Shown here piece after piece: positions 1 through 8,499 of a DNA stretch of 42,584 nucleotides. Below the pieces are notes generated by a model. It had not been told where the DNA came from. It was given only the letters and a program-made list of their open reading frames with translations, and did no database searches. The stretch is from Streptomyces harenosi (lineage in GTDB: Bacteria > Actinomycetota > Actinomycetes > Streptomycetales > Streptomycetaceae), in assembly GCF_011008945.1 (NCBI RefSeq), contig NZ_WYCT01000021.1, positions 1-42,584 on the forward strand, read 5' to 3'. Every line of letters begins with the position of its first letter. Within the stretch, counting starts at the first letter, position 1. The translations under genes and the position numbers were made by a program.

Positions 1-49
1 GTGGGAGGGACGACAGAGCGGTGTTGCTGGACCGGGGAGCGGCGGGGGC

Positions 50-1036
50 TCAGGCGCCGCGGTGGCGGCGGGCGAACTGCTTCTCGGGCTCCGCGAAGTA
101 GCTCCAGGGCCATTCGGTGTAGGCGCCGTCGAGCGCCTCAAAGACGCGCCGGACCGTGTGGCGCTCATCGGCCAGCGACAGGGCCATGGCGAACATGTTG
201 AAGTCGTGCTGCCAGCCCGGGCGGCGCACATAGGCGGGGTGGAGGACGCTGTGGTCGGCGGCCGCCCGCAACTCGGCCCGGATCTCGTCGCTTTGGAGGC
301 AGTCCCCACGGTCCGACTCGACCCACTCCTCGATGTGCGCCATGGCGATCACGCACCCGAGGCGGTGCCCCTGCGGGGCGCGGGCGAGCGCGTCGCGGGC
401 GAACGCCAGCGCCTGGCCGGGCTCGCCGCCCCAGCGGGGCTGCAACTGCGACACCCACTCGACGTGGGTCTCCAGGTCCAGCGGGTCGCGGCGCAGGGCG
501 GCGTCGAGCCGGGCCTCGTTGACGTCCCGGCCCAGCGACATGCCGCGGCCGGAGGTGAGCAGGCGGCGCCACGGCGTGACCCACTCCGGCCGCAGCTCGG
601 CGGCCTCGAGCAACTGCTCCTCGGCGATGCGGAGCCGCTCGTGGAAGACCCGCCACTGCTCCTGCGTGACGTTCACGGCACGCGCGGCGGTGCGCGCCTC
701 CCAGCCCCAGCTGACGTGGCGGGTACCGGAGATCAGCAGCGCCGTCGCCCGGTGCTCCTTGTCCTCCTCGACGGCCCGGCCGATCCAGTCCTGCACGCCG
801 TCCAGGTCGGCCAGCTCACCGAGGACCTGGTGGTCGCGGCCGAGGTCGAAGGGGGCCAGCGCCGCCTTCACCGCCGTCCAGTCGCCCGCGTCGGCCGCCT
901 CCACCAGCGCCAGCACCCGCGCGTCCCCGAGCGCGCGCAGCGTGTACATCCCGTTCTTCTGCCTGCGCGGGACCGGAAGGGCGTGCGGATCCGCCACCGG
1001 TCTCCCCGCACCCCTGCCGAACAGCTTGCCGAACAT
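50..1036 (-). CDS. Uncharacterised helical-repeat-like protein, 328 aa
   Basis: I do not recognise a named family. The protein is soluble, with no signal peptide or membrane segment. It starts with a short basic stretch (MFGKLFGRG), and from about residue 30 it is predominantly helical, with alternating Leu/Ala-rich segments and several Trp residues, which suggests a TPR-like or other alpha-solenoid scaffold. The ATG at 1034-1036 is chosen over an upstream in-frame ATG at 1117 because a purine-rich Shine-Dalgarno stretch (GGGAGGG) lies just before it, and the extra 27 residues are Arg/Cys/Trp-rich and unlike the rest. The gene stands alone, divergent from the hydrolase at 1504. The gene itself is secure; its role is unknown. 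Confidence 0.75.
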   Translation of the reverse strand: MFGKLFGRGAGRPVADPHALPVPRRQKNGMYTLRALGDARVLALVEAADAGDWTAVKAALAPFDLGRDHQVLGELADLDGVQDWIGRAVEEDKEHRATALLISGTRHVSWGWEARTAARAVNVTQEQWRVFHERLRIAEEQLLEAAELRPEWVTPWRRLLTSGRGMSLGRDVNEARLDAALRRDPLDLETHVEWVSQLQPRWGGEPGQALAFARDALARAPQGHRLGCVIAMAHIEEWVESDRGDCLQSDEIRAELRAAADHSVLHPAYVRRPGWQHDFNMFAMALSLADERHTVRRVFEALDGAYTEWPWSYFAEPEKQFARRHRGA

Positions 1037-1503
1037 GCCGCGCCCTCCCCTGGTCCCGCTTGAACGTCCGGTGCAGCATAAGGGGGACCACCGACACCGC
1101 TTCCACACGGTTTTCATCAGCGCTTCACACGCCGATGCCGGTTCCGCCCTCTCTGCCCTCTGCGCCCCGGTTCACCGGCTCCGGCAGGCGGGAGGGCGGC
1201 GGCGGGCGTCCCCCGGCTCGGCACCGCCCGCACCACCGGCGCACACGGACCGCGGTTCGCCCTGACCCCGGCGGCGGCGCGACGTCCGCGTCGTCACCGC
1301 GCCCGACACACCGGATCAGTTCGGCCGGCTCCCCGTGCGGCACGGGCCCGTCGCCCGGCGGGGGAGCGCGACGGCGGCCCACGCGCCGGCGACGGTCTCG
1401 ACGCCCGGGCGGGCCGGGCGGCCGGCGGAGTAGCCGGTCCCGGGGGGCGGTTCGAGGGGCGGAGGGCACCCACGGGCGCCCCCGGGCCCCCTACCGTCGG
1501 AGC
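1037..1503. other. 467-bp divergent intergenic region
   Basis: This lies between two divergent genes. I see no convincing small gene in it. Its right end carries a -10-like TACCGT at 1492-1497, six bases before the hydrolase ATG, which suits a leaderless transcript. The rest is GC-rich sequence without a clear palindrome. Confidence 0.4.
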
Positions 1504-2232
1504 ATGAACCTCACCTACCTCCTCGTCCACGGCGCCTGGCACGACGGGCAGTGCTGGAAACGCGTCGCCCCGCTGCTCGCCGCCGAGGGGCACCGCGTCC
1601 TCACCCCGTCCCTCACCGGCCACGGCGACAAGGCGCACCTGCTCGGCCCCGAGGTCGGGCTCACCACCCACGTCGACGACATCACCGGCCTCGTTCTGGA
1701 CCAGGACCTGCGCGACGTCGTCCTCGTCGGGCACAGCTACGGGGGCATGGTCGTCTCCGGTGTGGCCAACCGGGTCCCCGAGCGCCTCGCGCGCCTGGTC
1801 TACCTCGACGCGATGGTGCCCGAACACGGCGAGACCGCCGTCGACGTCGTGCCGCCCACCCAGACCCTGATCGACCAGGCCGCCGGGGGACCCACTCCCT
1901 GGCGCATCCCGCCACTCCCCGAACTCCCGCCGCCCTTCGGCCTGTTCGGTGTCACCGATCCCGAGGACATCGCCTGGCTCAGGACCACGCTGGTGGACGA
2001 GTCGGTCCGCTGCTTCCAGCAGCCGGCCGAACTGGACGATCCGGCACAGGAGTCGATACCCCGCGTCCACATCCACTGCGTCGGCCACGGCCCCGACGGC
2101 ATCACCCGGCGCCCCGTCCCGAAGACCCGGCCGGGCGGCGCACCGGTCCGCGTCCACGAACTGCAGGCCGGCCACGACGCCATGATCACCCACCCCGCGG
2201 AAGTCGCCGCCCTGCTCCTCGGCCACGCCTGA
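1504..2232 (+). CDS. Alpha/beta hydrolase, methyl-esterase/hydroxynitrile-lyase-like
   Basis: Cytosolic alpha/beta-hydrolase of 242 residues. The N-terminus LVHGAWHDGQCW is the oxyanion-hole strand typical of the salicylate-binding/methyl-esterase-like branch. The nucleophile elbow is GHSYGG with Ser78, and the C-terminal catalytic His is in GHDAMITHP (His224). The length is normal for the family. The substrate cannot be told from sequence; small esters are the usual targets. The ATG at 1504 directly precedes the family's first beta strand. A weak GGAG sits 3 bases before it and a -10-like TACCGT six bases before it, so the message may be leaderless. It is convergent with the oxidoreductase at 2398-3270. 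Confidence 0.85.
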   Translation: MNLTYLLVHGAWHDGQCWKRVAPLLAAEGHRVLTPSLTGHGDKAHLLGPEVGLTTHVDDITGLVLDQDLRDVVLVGHSYGGMVVSGVANRVPERLARLVYLDAMVPEHGETAVDVVPPTQTLIDQAAGGPTPWRIPPLPELPPPFGLFGVTDPEDIAWLRTTLVDESVRCFQQPAELDDPAQESIPRVHIHCVGHGPDGITRRPVPKTRPGGAPVRVHELQAGHDAMITHPAEVAALLLGHA

Positions 2233-2233
2233 C

Positions 2234-2354
2234 CGACGACACGACACGACACGACACGGCACGACACGGCTTCCCGGCGTCTCGTCCGCGGGTCCTCAGG
2301 GTCCCTGACGGTTCCCCGGCGGGCCCTCAGTGTCGGCGTCTCGTCGGCGGGTCC
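2234..2354. repeat. Simple ACGAC-type tandem repeat plus a 21-bp direct repeat
   Basis: Between two convergent genes there is a run of about seven near-perfect pentamers of the cyclic form ACGAC (about 2234-2269). A 21-bp unit beginning CGGCGTCTCGTC follows at 2275-2295 and again at 2334-2354, matching at 20 of 21 positions with a 59-bp offset. No function is visible; this looks like drifting intergenic satellite sequence. Confidence 0.6.
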
Positions 2355-2397
2355 GCAACGGGCCCTCGGTGTCCCCTGGCGGCTCCTCGGCGGCTCC

Positions 2398-3270
2398 TCA
2401 GCGGCCGAGGGCCTCCAGCACGCGGCCGAGCTGCCGCACCGGCTCGGCCCCGGCGATCCGCAGGACGACCGTGTCCGCCCCGCCCGCCGCCAGCTCCCGG
2501 ACCCGTTCGGCGGCCTCCCCGGCCCGGCCGGAGACGGTGAACACCTCCTCCGCCGGGCGCCCGAGCCAGGCCGCCTGGCCCTCGACCTGAGGCCGCAGCG
2601 TCTCCTCCACCTGCCGTGGATCGTCACCGACGCAGCAGAAGGCGAGCACCGTCAGGGTGTGGCCGGGACCGGCCCCGCCCTTCTCGGCCAGTGCCCGCGC
2701 CGCCGCCACCTCACGCGGCCCGTGCCCCTCGGCGATCACCGTGCCGTCCGCGACCCGTCCGGACAGCTCCAGGGAACGGGGCCGGACCACGCCCGCGACC
2801 ACCGGCGGCGGCTCCACCGGCGGGTGCACCAGCTCCACGCCGTCCAGCCGCACTTCCCGGCCCTCCAGCTCGACCCGTTCCCCGCGCAACAGCGCACGGA
2901 CCGAGCCGATCGTCTCCTCCAGCAGGGCGAGCGGCGAGCGCGGCGCGGCGCCGACCGCGACCATCCACTCCCGCACCCCGTGTCCGATCCCGGCCACCAG
3001 CCGGCCCGGGAACACCCGCGCCAGCGTGGCCAGTTCCATCGCCAGCAGCGCCGGACTGCGCAGCGGAGCGGGCGTGATCCCGATCCCGACCCGCACCCGC
3101 TCGGTCGCCCCGAGCGCCACGGCCGCGGCGGACACACCCCCGTTCCACCCGAGGTCCTCGACCACCCAGAGGTCGTCCACCCCGAGTGCCTCGGCCTCCC
3201 GCGCGAACCCGGGCAGCCCTTCCGGGGCCCAGTCGCGGTCGTACATCACGCCGATCCGTACGGTCGTCAT
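2398..3270 (-). CDS. LLM-class F420-/flavin-dependent oxidoreductase
   Basis: A 290-residue luciferase-like monooxygenase-fold protein. N-terminal TTVRIGVMYDRDWAPEGLP is followed by an EAEALGVDDLWVVED segment, a GIGITPAPLRSP strand-turn and a GRLVAGIGHGV motif, the order seen in F420-dependent LLM enzymes. It is expected to be a cytosolic TIM barrel using reduced F420 or FMN; the substrate is unknown. The start at 3270 is preferred over an in-frame codon at 3309 because the family begins here and because TTGATC, 17 bases, TAGGTT, 7 bases, ATG forms a textbook leaderless promoter. It is transcribed alone and is convergent with the upstream hydrolase. Confidence 0.88.
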   Translation of the reverse strand: MTTVRIGVMYDRDWAPEGLPGFAREAEALGVDDLWVVEDLGWNGGVSAAAVALGATERVRVGIGITPAPLRSPALLAMELATLARVFPGRLVAGIGHGVREWMVAVGAAPRSPLALLEETIGSVRALLRGERVELEGREVRLDGVELVHPPVEPPPVVAGVVRPRSLELSGRVADGTVIAEGHGPREVAAARALAEKGGAGPGHTLTVLAFCCVGDDPRQVEETLRPQVEGQAAWLGRPAEEVFTVSGRAGEAAERVRELAAGGADTVVLRIAGAEPVRQLGRVLEALGR

Positions 3271-3306
3271 GGACCGCAACCTAGGGTGCGCCCGGTGATT
3301 GATCAA
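3271..3306 (-). promoter_or_regulatory. Leaderless promoter of the LLM oxidoreductase gene
   Basis: On the minus strand, -35 TTGATC (3301-3306) and -10 TAGGTT (3278-3283) are separated by exactly 17 bp, and the ATG follows the -10 box by 7 bases. There is no Shine-Dalgarno sequence. This fits a housekeeping-sigma promoter giving a leaderless mRNA. Confidence 0.65.
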
Positions 3307-3500
3307 CACCGAGGCGGTGTTCCCGGACGCCGGACGTCACGCGCCCGTCCGCGGCGGCGGGCCCGGACGACGACCCGGACCCGGTCGCCGAGCCGGAGCC
3401 GGAGCCGGAGTCAGCGGTGAGCGCGCTCCGTGGCTCACGGTGTGCCGCGCGGTGCCGTGCGGGCCCGACCGCCGTGCCGCCGATTGGCCTGCGGGCCCCC

Positions 3501-3528
3501 TTGACGGTACCTGCTGTGGCGCTAAGGT
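3501..3528 (+). promoter_or_regulatory. Chitinase promoter (-35 TTGACG, -10 TAAGGT)
   Basis: TTGACG at 3501-3506 and TAAGGT at 3523-3528 are separated by 16 bp, a good Streptomyces housekeeping-type promoter about 170 bp upstream of the chitinase ATG. The -10 hexamer runs into the first of two operator palindromes, so a bound repressor would block it directly. Confidence 0.65.
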
Positions 3529-3559
3529 CTAGACCTGCGTTCTTAGGTCTAGACCTGCG
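3525..3559 (+). promoter_or_regulatory. Tandem DasR-type (dre) operators
   Basis: The 15-mer AGGTCTAGACCTGCG occurs at 3525-3539 and 3545-3559, exactly 20 bp apart, so both copies lie on the same DNA face. Each contains the palindrome AGGTCTAGACCT. This matches the known DasR recognition core (TGGTCTAGACCA-like) and the direct repeats known in Streptomyces chitinase promoters. Chitin/N-acetylglucosamine-responsive repression of the downstream chitinase is the likely role. The regulator's identity is inferred from the motif alone. Confidence 0.75.
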
Positions 3560-3697
3560 CGGGGTTGCCCGGAAGACCTCGGCGTCTGCTGACACAGCCG
3601 TGCCCTCCGGTCACGGCCGGGCCGGCGCGCCCCCCCGTGCCCTCACCGCACCTCCGCTCCACCGGCCGCTTCCTCCGTCCCCACCAGGAGCCTCGCC

Positions 3698-5314
3698 ATG
3701 AGAGTCCGACACAGAATGCTCGCCTGCGCCGTCGCCGCTCTGCTCGGCGGCGCGGGCGCGCTGGCCACCCCGTCCGCCGCCCAGGCGGCCAACCTGCTGT
3801 CCAACCCCGGCTTCGAGTCCGGCAACCTGCAGGACTGGTCCTGCTCGGGCACGACCGGATCGGTCGTCGGCAGCCCCGTGCACGGCGGCACCAAGGCGCT
3901 GGCGGGTGCCGTGAGCGCCGCGGACAACGCCCGGTGCGCACAGACCGTCGCCGTCCAGCCGAACACCCAGTACACCCTGTCGGCCTGGGTGCGCGGCAGC
4001 TACGTGTACCTCGGTGTCACCGGTGGCACCTCCACATGGGCCGCGTCCGCCCCCGACTGGAAGCAACTGAAGGTCACCTTCACCACCGGCGCCTCCCAGC
4101 ACACCGCCGAGGTCTACCTGCACGGCTGGTACGGCCAGGGCACCTACCACGCCGACGACGTCAGCCTGGAGGGCCCCGGCGGCACCGACGACCGCGAGGC
4201 CCCCTCCGTTCCGGGCTCCCCCCGGGTCACCGGGACGTCCGCCACCAGCGTCTCGCTCGCGTGGAACGCCTCCACCGACAACGTCGGCGTCACCGGCTAC
4301 GACGTCTACCGCGACGGGGCCCTGGCCACTTCGGTGACGGGCACCACCGCGACCGTCTCCGGCCTGACGCCCAGCACCGAGTACCGCTTCACCGTGCGGG
4401 CCAGGGACCGCGCGGGCAACGTCTCGGCGGACTCGGCGGCCGTCACCGCGAGGACGGGGGAGAAGGGCGACGGCGGGGACCGCTTCATCCAGGCCGCGCC
4501 GTACCTCTACCTCGGCTGGGGCAACCCGCCCAGCGCGACCGAGGTCATGAGCGCCACCGGCATCAAGTGGTACACGATGGCCTTCATCCTCGCGCAGAAC
4601 GGGTGCAACCCCGCCTGGGACAGCCAGCGCCCCCTCACCGGCGGCGTGGACGAGTCGACCATCCGGGCCATCCGGGCGGCCGGCGGCGACGTCGTCCCGT
4701 CCATCGGCGGCTGGAGCGGGAACAAGCTGGGCCCCAACTGCGCCACCCCCGAGGCGCTGGCCGGTGCCTACCAGAAGGTCATCGACGCCTACGGCCTCAA
4801 GGCGATCGACGTCGACATCGAGAACACCGACGAGTTCGAGAACCCGGCGGTCCAGGACCGCATCCTCGGCGCCCTGAAGATCGTCAAGCAGAACAACCCG
4901 GGGCTGCGGACGATCCTCACCTTCCCCACGCTCAACACCGGCCCCAACTCCTGGGGCAACCGCCTCATCGAGCGCTCCCACGCCCTCGGCGCGAACATCG
5001 ACAACTTCACCATCATGCCGTTCAACTTCGGCGGCCAGGCGGACATGTACGGCAGTACGGTGCGCGCCACCGAGGGGCTGAAGACCAAGCTCATGTCGGT
5101 CTTCGGCTGGTCCGAGGCGGAGGCCTACGCCCACGTGGGCATCTCCGGCATGAACGACAGCAGTGACACGGGAGAGGTCACCACCACGCAGATCTGGACG
5201 CAGATCCGTGACTGGGCCAACTCCCACCACATCGGCAGGCTCTCCTTCTGGGCGGTCAACCGCGACCGTCCCGAGTGGAAGTTCACCGCCATCACCGCCG
5301 GCTTCACCGGCTGA
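3698..5314 (+). CDS. Secreted GH18 chitinase (CBM - FnIII - GH18)
   Basis: Exported enzyme that hydrolyses chitin. Residues 1-30 are a Sec signal peptide ending AAQA/ANLL. Residues 31 to about 160 form a CenC/CBM-like beta-sandwich that begins [11 protein letters not shown]. Residues about 168-250 are one fibronectin type III domain (PGSPRVTG to SAAVTARTG). Residues about 258-538 are the GH18 barrel. The catalytic motif is AIDVDIE, with Asp371, Asp373 and acid Glu375; SIGGWSG is the usual barrel strand before it. The ATG at 3698 has AGGAG 7 bases upstream. At 538 residues with three domains, it is the size usual for Streptomyces chitinases. The gene is monocistronic, with the DasR-type operators upstream and a hairpin after the stop. 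Confidence 0.93.
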   Translation: MRVRHRMLACAVAALLGGAGALATPSAAQAANLLSNPGFESGNLQDWSCSGTTGSVVGSPVHGGTKALAGAVSAADNARCAQTVAVQPNTQYTLSAWVRGSYVYLGVTGGTSTWAASAPDWKQLKVTFTTGASQHTAEVYLHGWYGQGTYHADDVSLEGPGGTDDREAPSVPGSPRVTGTSATSVSLAWNASTDNVGVTGYDVYRDGALATSVTGTTATVSGLTPSTEYRFTVRARDRAGNVSADSAAVTARTGEKGDGGDRFIQAAPYLYLGWGNPPSATEVMSATGIKWYTMAFILAQNGCNPAWDSQRPLTGGVDESTIRAIRAAGGDVVPSIGGWSGNKLGPNCATPEALAGAYQKVIDAYGLKAIDVDIENTDEFENPAVQDRILGALKIVKQNNPGLRTILTFPTLNTGPNSWGNRLIERSHALGANIDNFTIMPFNFGGQADMYGSTVRATEGLKTKLMSVFGWSEAEAYAHVGISGMNDSSDTGEVTTTQIWTQIRDWANSHHIGRLSFWAVNRDRPEWKFTAITAGFTG

Positions 5315-5322
5315 TCCGGAGC

Positions 5323-5362
5323 CGCGCGGCCGCCGAGCCCTCCACGGCCCGGCGGCCGCGCG
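5323..5362 (+). terminator. Terminator-like hairpin after the chitinase gene
   Basis: A 13-bp perfect stem (5323-5335 with 5350-5362, core GCGCGGCCGCC) with a 14-nt loop starts 9 bases after the chitinase stop codon. There is no U tract, as is common in Streptomyces. The neighbouring gene converges on it, so it may act in both directions. Confidence 0.7.
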
Positions 5363-5493
5363 TGCGTCGTGCCGTGGCCCCGCGACCGTGACCAGCCGGC
5401 CACCCCGCGGCCCGTGTCCTCGCCGGCCTCGGCACCGCCGAAGAGGTCGGGGCCCCCGACGAGGCCGACGAGCCCGGCGTCCGAGGGGGCATC

Positions 5494-6444
5494 TCATGCG
5501 GCTGTCGAACTGAACGTGCGCCGGTAGGTCTGCGGGGTGACGCCGGTGGTGCGTTTGAAGCGGTCCCGGAAGGTGGTGGGTGAGCCGAAGCCGACCTGGC
5601 TGCCGATGCGCTCCACGGAGTGCTCCGTGGTTTCCAGCAAGTGCTGTGCCTGGCGGATGCGGGCCCGGTGGAGCCACTGGAGCGGCGTGGTGCCGGTCTG
5701 GTCGCGGAAGCGCCGGATCAGGGTTCGGGTGCTGGTCCCGGCCCGCTCGGCGATGTCGGCAAGGGTGAGGTGGCGGGCCAGGTTTTCCTGCAGCCAGGTG
5801 AGCAGCGTCTCGAGCTCGGAGCCCTGCGGTGCGGGTGCGTGGTCGTGGACGATGAACTGCGCCTGTCCGCCCTCTCGTTCCAGAGGCATCACCGACAGGC
5901 GGGCGGCCTCGGCGGCGACGGCCGAGCCGTAGTCACGGCGGATCATGTGCAGACACAGGTCCATGCCCGCCGCGGCGCCGGCCGAGGTGAGCAACTGGCC
6001 GTTGTCGACGTAGAGGACGTCCGGGTCGACGTCGAGGTCCGGGTGGGCGGCGGCCAGCGGACCGGCCGCGCGCCAGTGGGTCGTGACGCGCAGTCCGTCG
6101 AGGAGCCCGGTGTCAGCCAGGGGGAAGGTGCCCACGCAGATGGAGGCGATCCGGGTGCCGTCGGCAGCGGCCGACCGCAGCGCATCGCGTACGGCGGGAG
6201 GGAGAGGGGCAGCGGGATCGGCGACGCCCGGCACGATGATCGTGTCCGCGCCCTCAAGGCCCTCCAGGCCCCAGGGGGCACGCAGGGTGAAGGCCCCGGC
6301 GTCGACCTCGTCGCGCTCGGCGCACACCCGTACCCGGTAGCCGGGCCGCCCGTCGGGCAGGCGGGTCCGGGAGAAGACCTCGATCGGGGTGGACAGGTCG
6401 AACGGGATCACCTGATCCAACGCGAGCACGGCAACCGTATGCAT
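5494..6444 (-). CDS. GlxA-family transcriptional regulator (DJ-1/PfpI + AraC HTH)
   Basis: A 316-residue regulator. Residues 1 to about 180 are a DJ-1/PfpI (class I amidotransferase-like) sensor domain with the elbow motif SICVGTFPLA, Cys103 being at the nucleophile position. Residues about 215-312 are a double AraC helix-turn-helix (LADIAERAGTSTRTLIRRF and IGSQVGFGSPTTFRDRFKR). Members of this group usually control catabolic or stress genes; the ligand here is unknown. The ATG at 6444 has a -10-like TAAGTT six bases upstream, so the transcript may be leaderless. It is divergent from the DUF6010-like membrane protein gene, a plausible target. Confidence 0.9.
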   Translation of the reverse strand: MHTVAVLALDQVIPFDLSTPIEVFSRTRLPDGRPGYRVRVCAERDEVDAGAFTLRAPWGLEGLEGADTIIVPGVADPAAPLPPAVRDALRSAAADGTRIASICVGTFPLADTGLLDGLRVTTHWRAAGPLAAAHPDLDVDPDVLYVDNGQLLTSAGAAAGMDLCLHMIRRDYGSAVAAEAARLSVMPLEREGGQAQFIVHDHAPAPQGSELETLLTWLQENLARHLTLADIAERAGTSTRTLIRRFRDQTGTTPLQWLHRARIRQAQHLLETTEHSVERIGSQVGFGSPTTFRDRFKRTTGVTPQTYRRTFSSTAA

Positions 6445-6816
6445 GGCCGGAACTTACCTCCCCACCAGCTTGACGGACCTGGACCGCCCTCCCGGAGGCC
6501 CACGTCATCGCACCCGCTTCAGGGAAGTGTTGGCACTATTCCGTTGCAACCTGTCACTGGTGCCACTGGGCGATCCCCCCGGAAGCCGGTTGACTTCGGA
6601 GCGTCCCGATGGAGATCGACGCCGCCGAAGGAACCCCACACCCCCTCGCCGACACCTGACAGATCGCCTCGACCCCGCTGACCGCGACGGCCGCGGGCGT
6701 ACCGGCACTCCTGATCCTGCCCACCCGGGACCGCTCTGGCCGAGACGTCGGTGCCCGCGCTGCGACAGCTCGACCGCGGCGATCCGGCCCGCCCCAGGAG
6801 GAAGAAGTCATCCCTC
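6445..6816. other. 372-bp divergent intergenic region with a weak inverted repeat
   Basis: This lies between the GlxA-type regulator and the DUF6010-like gene. TGGCAC at 6531-6536 faces GTGCCA at 6560-6565, and AGTGTTGGCACT at 6526-6537 is itself partly symmetric. These could be an operator for the regulator, but the symmetry is short. No small gene is evident. Confidence 0.35.
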
Positions 6817-7257
6817 ATGAACCTTGTGTCACCAGTGATCGTCGGCATCGTCTACTGCCTGCTGATGTCCCTGATCGAAGAACCGCACCGACGCCACTTC
6901 AACGCGATCATGGTGGGCGGAGCCGGCGCCGCCTATCTGAGCGGGGGCGGCTTCGGTCCGTGGGAGCTCCCGTTCGTCGCCCTCACGGCCTACGTCGCCT
7001 ACCGCGGCCTGGACTCCTGGGCCTTCATCGGCGTCGGCTGGCTGCTCCACACGGCCTGGGACCTGGCCCACCACCTCAAGGGCAATCCGATCCTGCCGTT
7101 CCACCACGACGCATCTCTGGCATGTGCCATCTGTGATCCGGTCATCGCCCTGTGGTGCTTCCGCGGAGGACCTTCCCTGATCGCGCTCGTCCGCCGCCGG
7201 TTCCGGCCCGGCCGGACAGCAGACCACGCGCACGATCACGTCCCCACCCCCTCCTGA
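6817..7257 (+). CDS. DUF6010-like small integral membrane protein
   Basis: A 146-residue, very hydrophobic protein. Apparent membrane segments are residues 4-18 (SPVIVGIVYCLLMSL), 30-45, about 50-65 and about 66-85, with a C-terminal basic cytosolic tail. Conserved-looking motifs are EEPHRRHFNAIMV, GGGFGPWELPF, YRGLDSW, HTAWDLAHHLKGNP and a CAICDPVIALWC segment with three Cys. I recall this pattern as the DUF6010 family, whose function is unknown; the domain number is from memory. The ATG at 6817 is chosen because AGGAGGA lies about 13 bases upstream and the protein reads as membrane sequence from residue 4. It is divergent from the GlxA-type regulator. Confidence 0.8.
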   Translation: MNLVSPVIVGIVYCLLMSLIEEPHRRHFNAIMVGGAGAAYLSGGGFGPWELPFVALTAYVAYRGLDSWAFIGVGWLLHTAWDLAHHLKGNPILPFHHDASLACAICDPVIALWCFRGGPSLIALVRRRFRPGRTADHAHDHVPTPS

Positions 7258-7558
7258 CCGGACCGCACCGGCACCGAACGGCCGGCCCGGGAGCCGGAAG
7301 ACCGCCCCCGCCCCTTGACCAAGACGTCATATCGGTCGGCGTGATCTTGCGGCAGTCCAAGGGCCGACAGCCCTCTCCAGCGCCTGTCCCATGGCGCCAC
7401 CCAGCTCCGAGAATTCCCCACTTCAGGCGATATGGGCGGGTAAATGCCTCGGCGGATGGCTCACGGGCAAGGCATCCCGCAGTAGTTCGAGGGGCTTGGC
7501 AGGCCCTGGTACGCGGTGCGAGTCGCCGTCCGGGCCGACAAGAGTGAGGGAGTCATTC
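7258..7558. other. 301-bp intergenic region, nothing recognised
   Basis: Between the DUF6010-like gene and the lectin gene. I see no clear terminator, operator or small gene. The last 15 bases supply GAGGGA, a Shine-Dalgarno candidate for the lectin. Confidence 0.3.
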
Positions 7559-8056
7559 GTGAACAACACCAGAACAGGCGCAGCCGTCATTCTGATCAGC
7601 GCCGGGCTTCTCGCTTCCAGTGTCCTGACGGGTCCGGCGGCGGCACAGTCGGGACAGGTGCTGGAGAACGTCGCCAACCCCGGGTACGTCCTCGACAACG
7701 ACGCCGGCAGGGGAGAGGACTCCAGTGTCCTGGTCTACGACCGGAACGGTGGGCCGAACCAGGTCTGGGAGGTGAGCCCCGACGGCGGCGATACCGTCCA
7801 GATCACGCAGGAGGTCGGTGGGAGGGACCTGTGTGCCGCCGCCGTGTTCAACGGCATCGCCGATGTGTCCATGCAGAACTGCGACAATGGGGCGGTGACG
7901 CGGTGGACCCAGATCGCCGTGGGCAGTAACCGCTGGGTCTACCGGAACAACGCCCAGGACAAATGCCTCGCGGCTACCCGGCTGAACGGCCCGGCCGAGC
8001 TCGTTGAGTGCGCGTTCGGGGACCAGGAACAGCAGTGGATCAAACGCGCCGGGTAA
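7559..8056 (+). CDS. Secreted ricin-type beta-trefoil lectin-like protein
   Basis: A 165-residue exported protein. The GTG at 7559 is chosen because it directly precedes a complete Sec signal peptide (NNTRTGAAVILISAGLL to GPAAAQ, about 31 residues) and has GAGGGA about 9 bases upstream. An in-frame ATG at 7391 would add 56 non-homologous residues. The mature part, about 134 residues, is one beta-trefoil with three QxW-like signatures (NQVWEV, TRWTQI, QQWIKR), typical of RICIN/CBM13 carbohydrate-binding modules. There is no attached catalytic domain, so this is a free-standing lectin or a small inhibitor-like trefoil. A hairpin lies about 80 bases after the stop. Confidence 0.85.
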   Translation: MNNTRTGAAVILISAGLLASSVLTGPAAAQSGQVLENVANPGYVLDNDAGRGEDSSVLVYDRNGGPNQVWEVSPDGGDTVQITQEVGGRDLCAAAVFNGIADVSMQNCDNGAVTRWTQIAVGSNRWVYRNNAQDKCLAATRLNGPAELVECAFGDQEQQWIKRAG

Positions 8057-8499
8057 CGGGTGCGGCCCGGCAGCGGTTGACACCCTCCTGCCGTGACAGA
8101 CCACTCGCCGTGAGCCCGGTGAGGGCATGAGCTCGTCCCCCGGGCCCCGCCCGGTGCGGGCCCGGGACAGTCGCCCCAGCGCGGCGGGCATGGGGGAAGA
8201 CGCAGGAGCAGGCACGGACTCGCCAAGGGTTCACGGGACTTCGACCCTCACCTGAGCACCGAGACCGTGCCTGCACTGTGCTCGCCCGCCGTCCGCATCG
8301 GGACGTCCACCCCCGGCTCCGGGCCGGTCCGGCGTTCCGGACGGGCCGTGAGCCGGCAACAGCCGCCGGCTCCAGGGCGAGGACGGCTTCGGCGAGTGAC
8401 GTCATGCGGTTCGCACCACAGCGGGCTCTGCCGGACAGCCGCGCCGGCCGAAGGCCACGGACCACCGCGCTGCCACCGCCTGGCGGCTCGACACGCCGG
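8057..8499. other. 443-bp convergent intergenic region
   Basis: Between the lectin gene and the NACHT gene, which converge. Apart from the hairpin at 8139-8166 I see no gene-like or regulatory sequence. Confidence 0.35.
8139..8166. terminator. Bidirectional terminator-like hairpin
   Basis: A perfect 9-bp GC stem, CCCGGGCCC (8139-8147) with GGGCCCGGG (8158-8166), and a 10-nt loop. It lies between two convergent genes, 82 bases past the lectin stop. Confidence 0.5.

Noticed and set aside
4802..4822. Lys in place of the first Asp of the long GH18 DxxDxDxE motif
   Set aside because: The core DxDxE is intact, and as I recall, several Streptomyces GH18 chitinases lack the first Asp, so it is probably not a defect.
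3611..5677. 688-codon open frame antisense to the chitinase gene
   Set aside because: It is Arg/Gly/Val-rich, matches no family and mirrors the GC-rich third positions of the real gene, as usual for Streptomyces.
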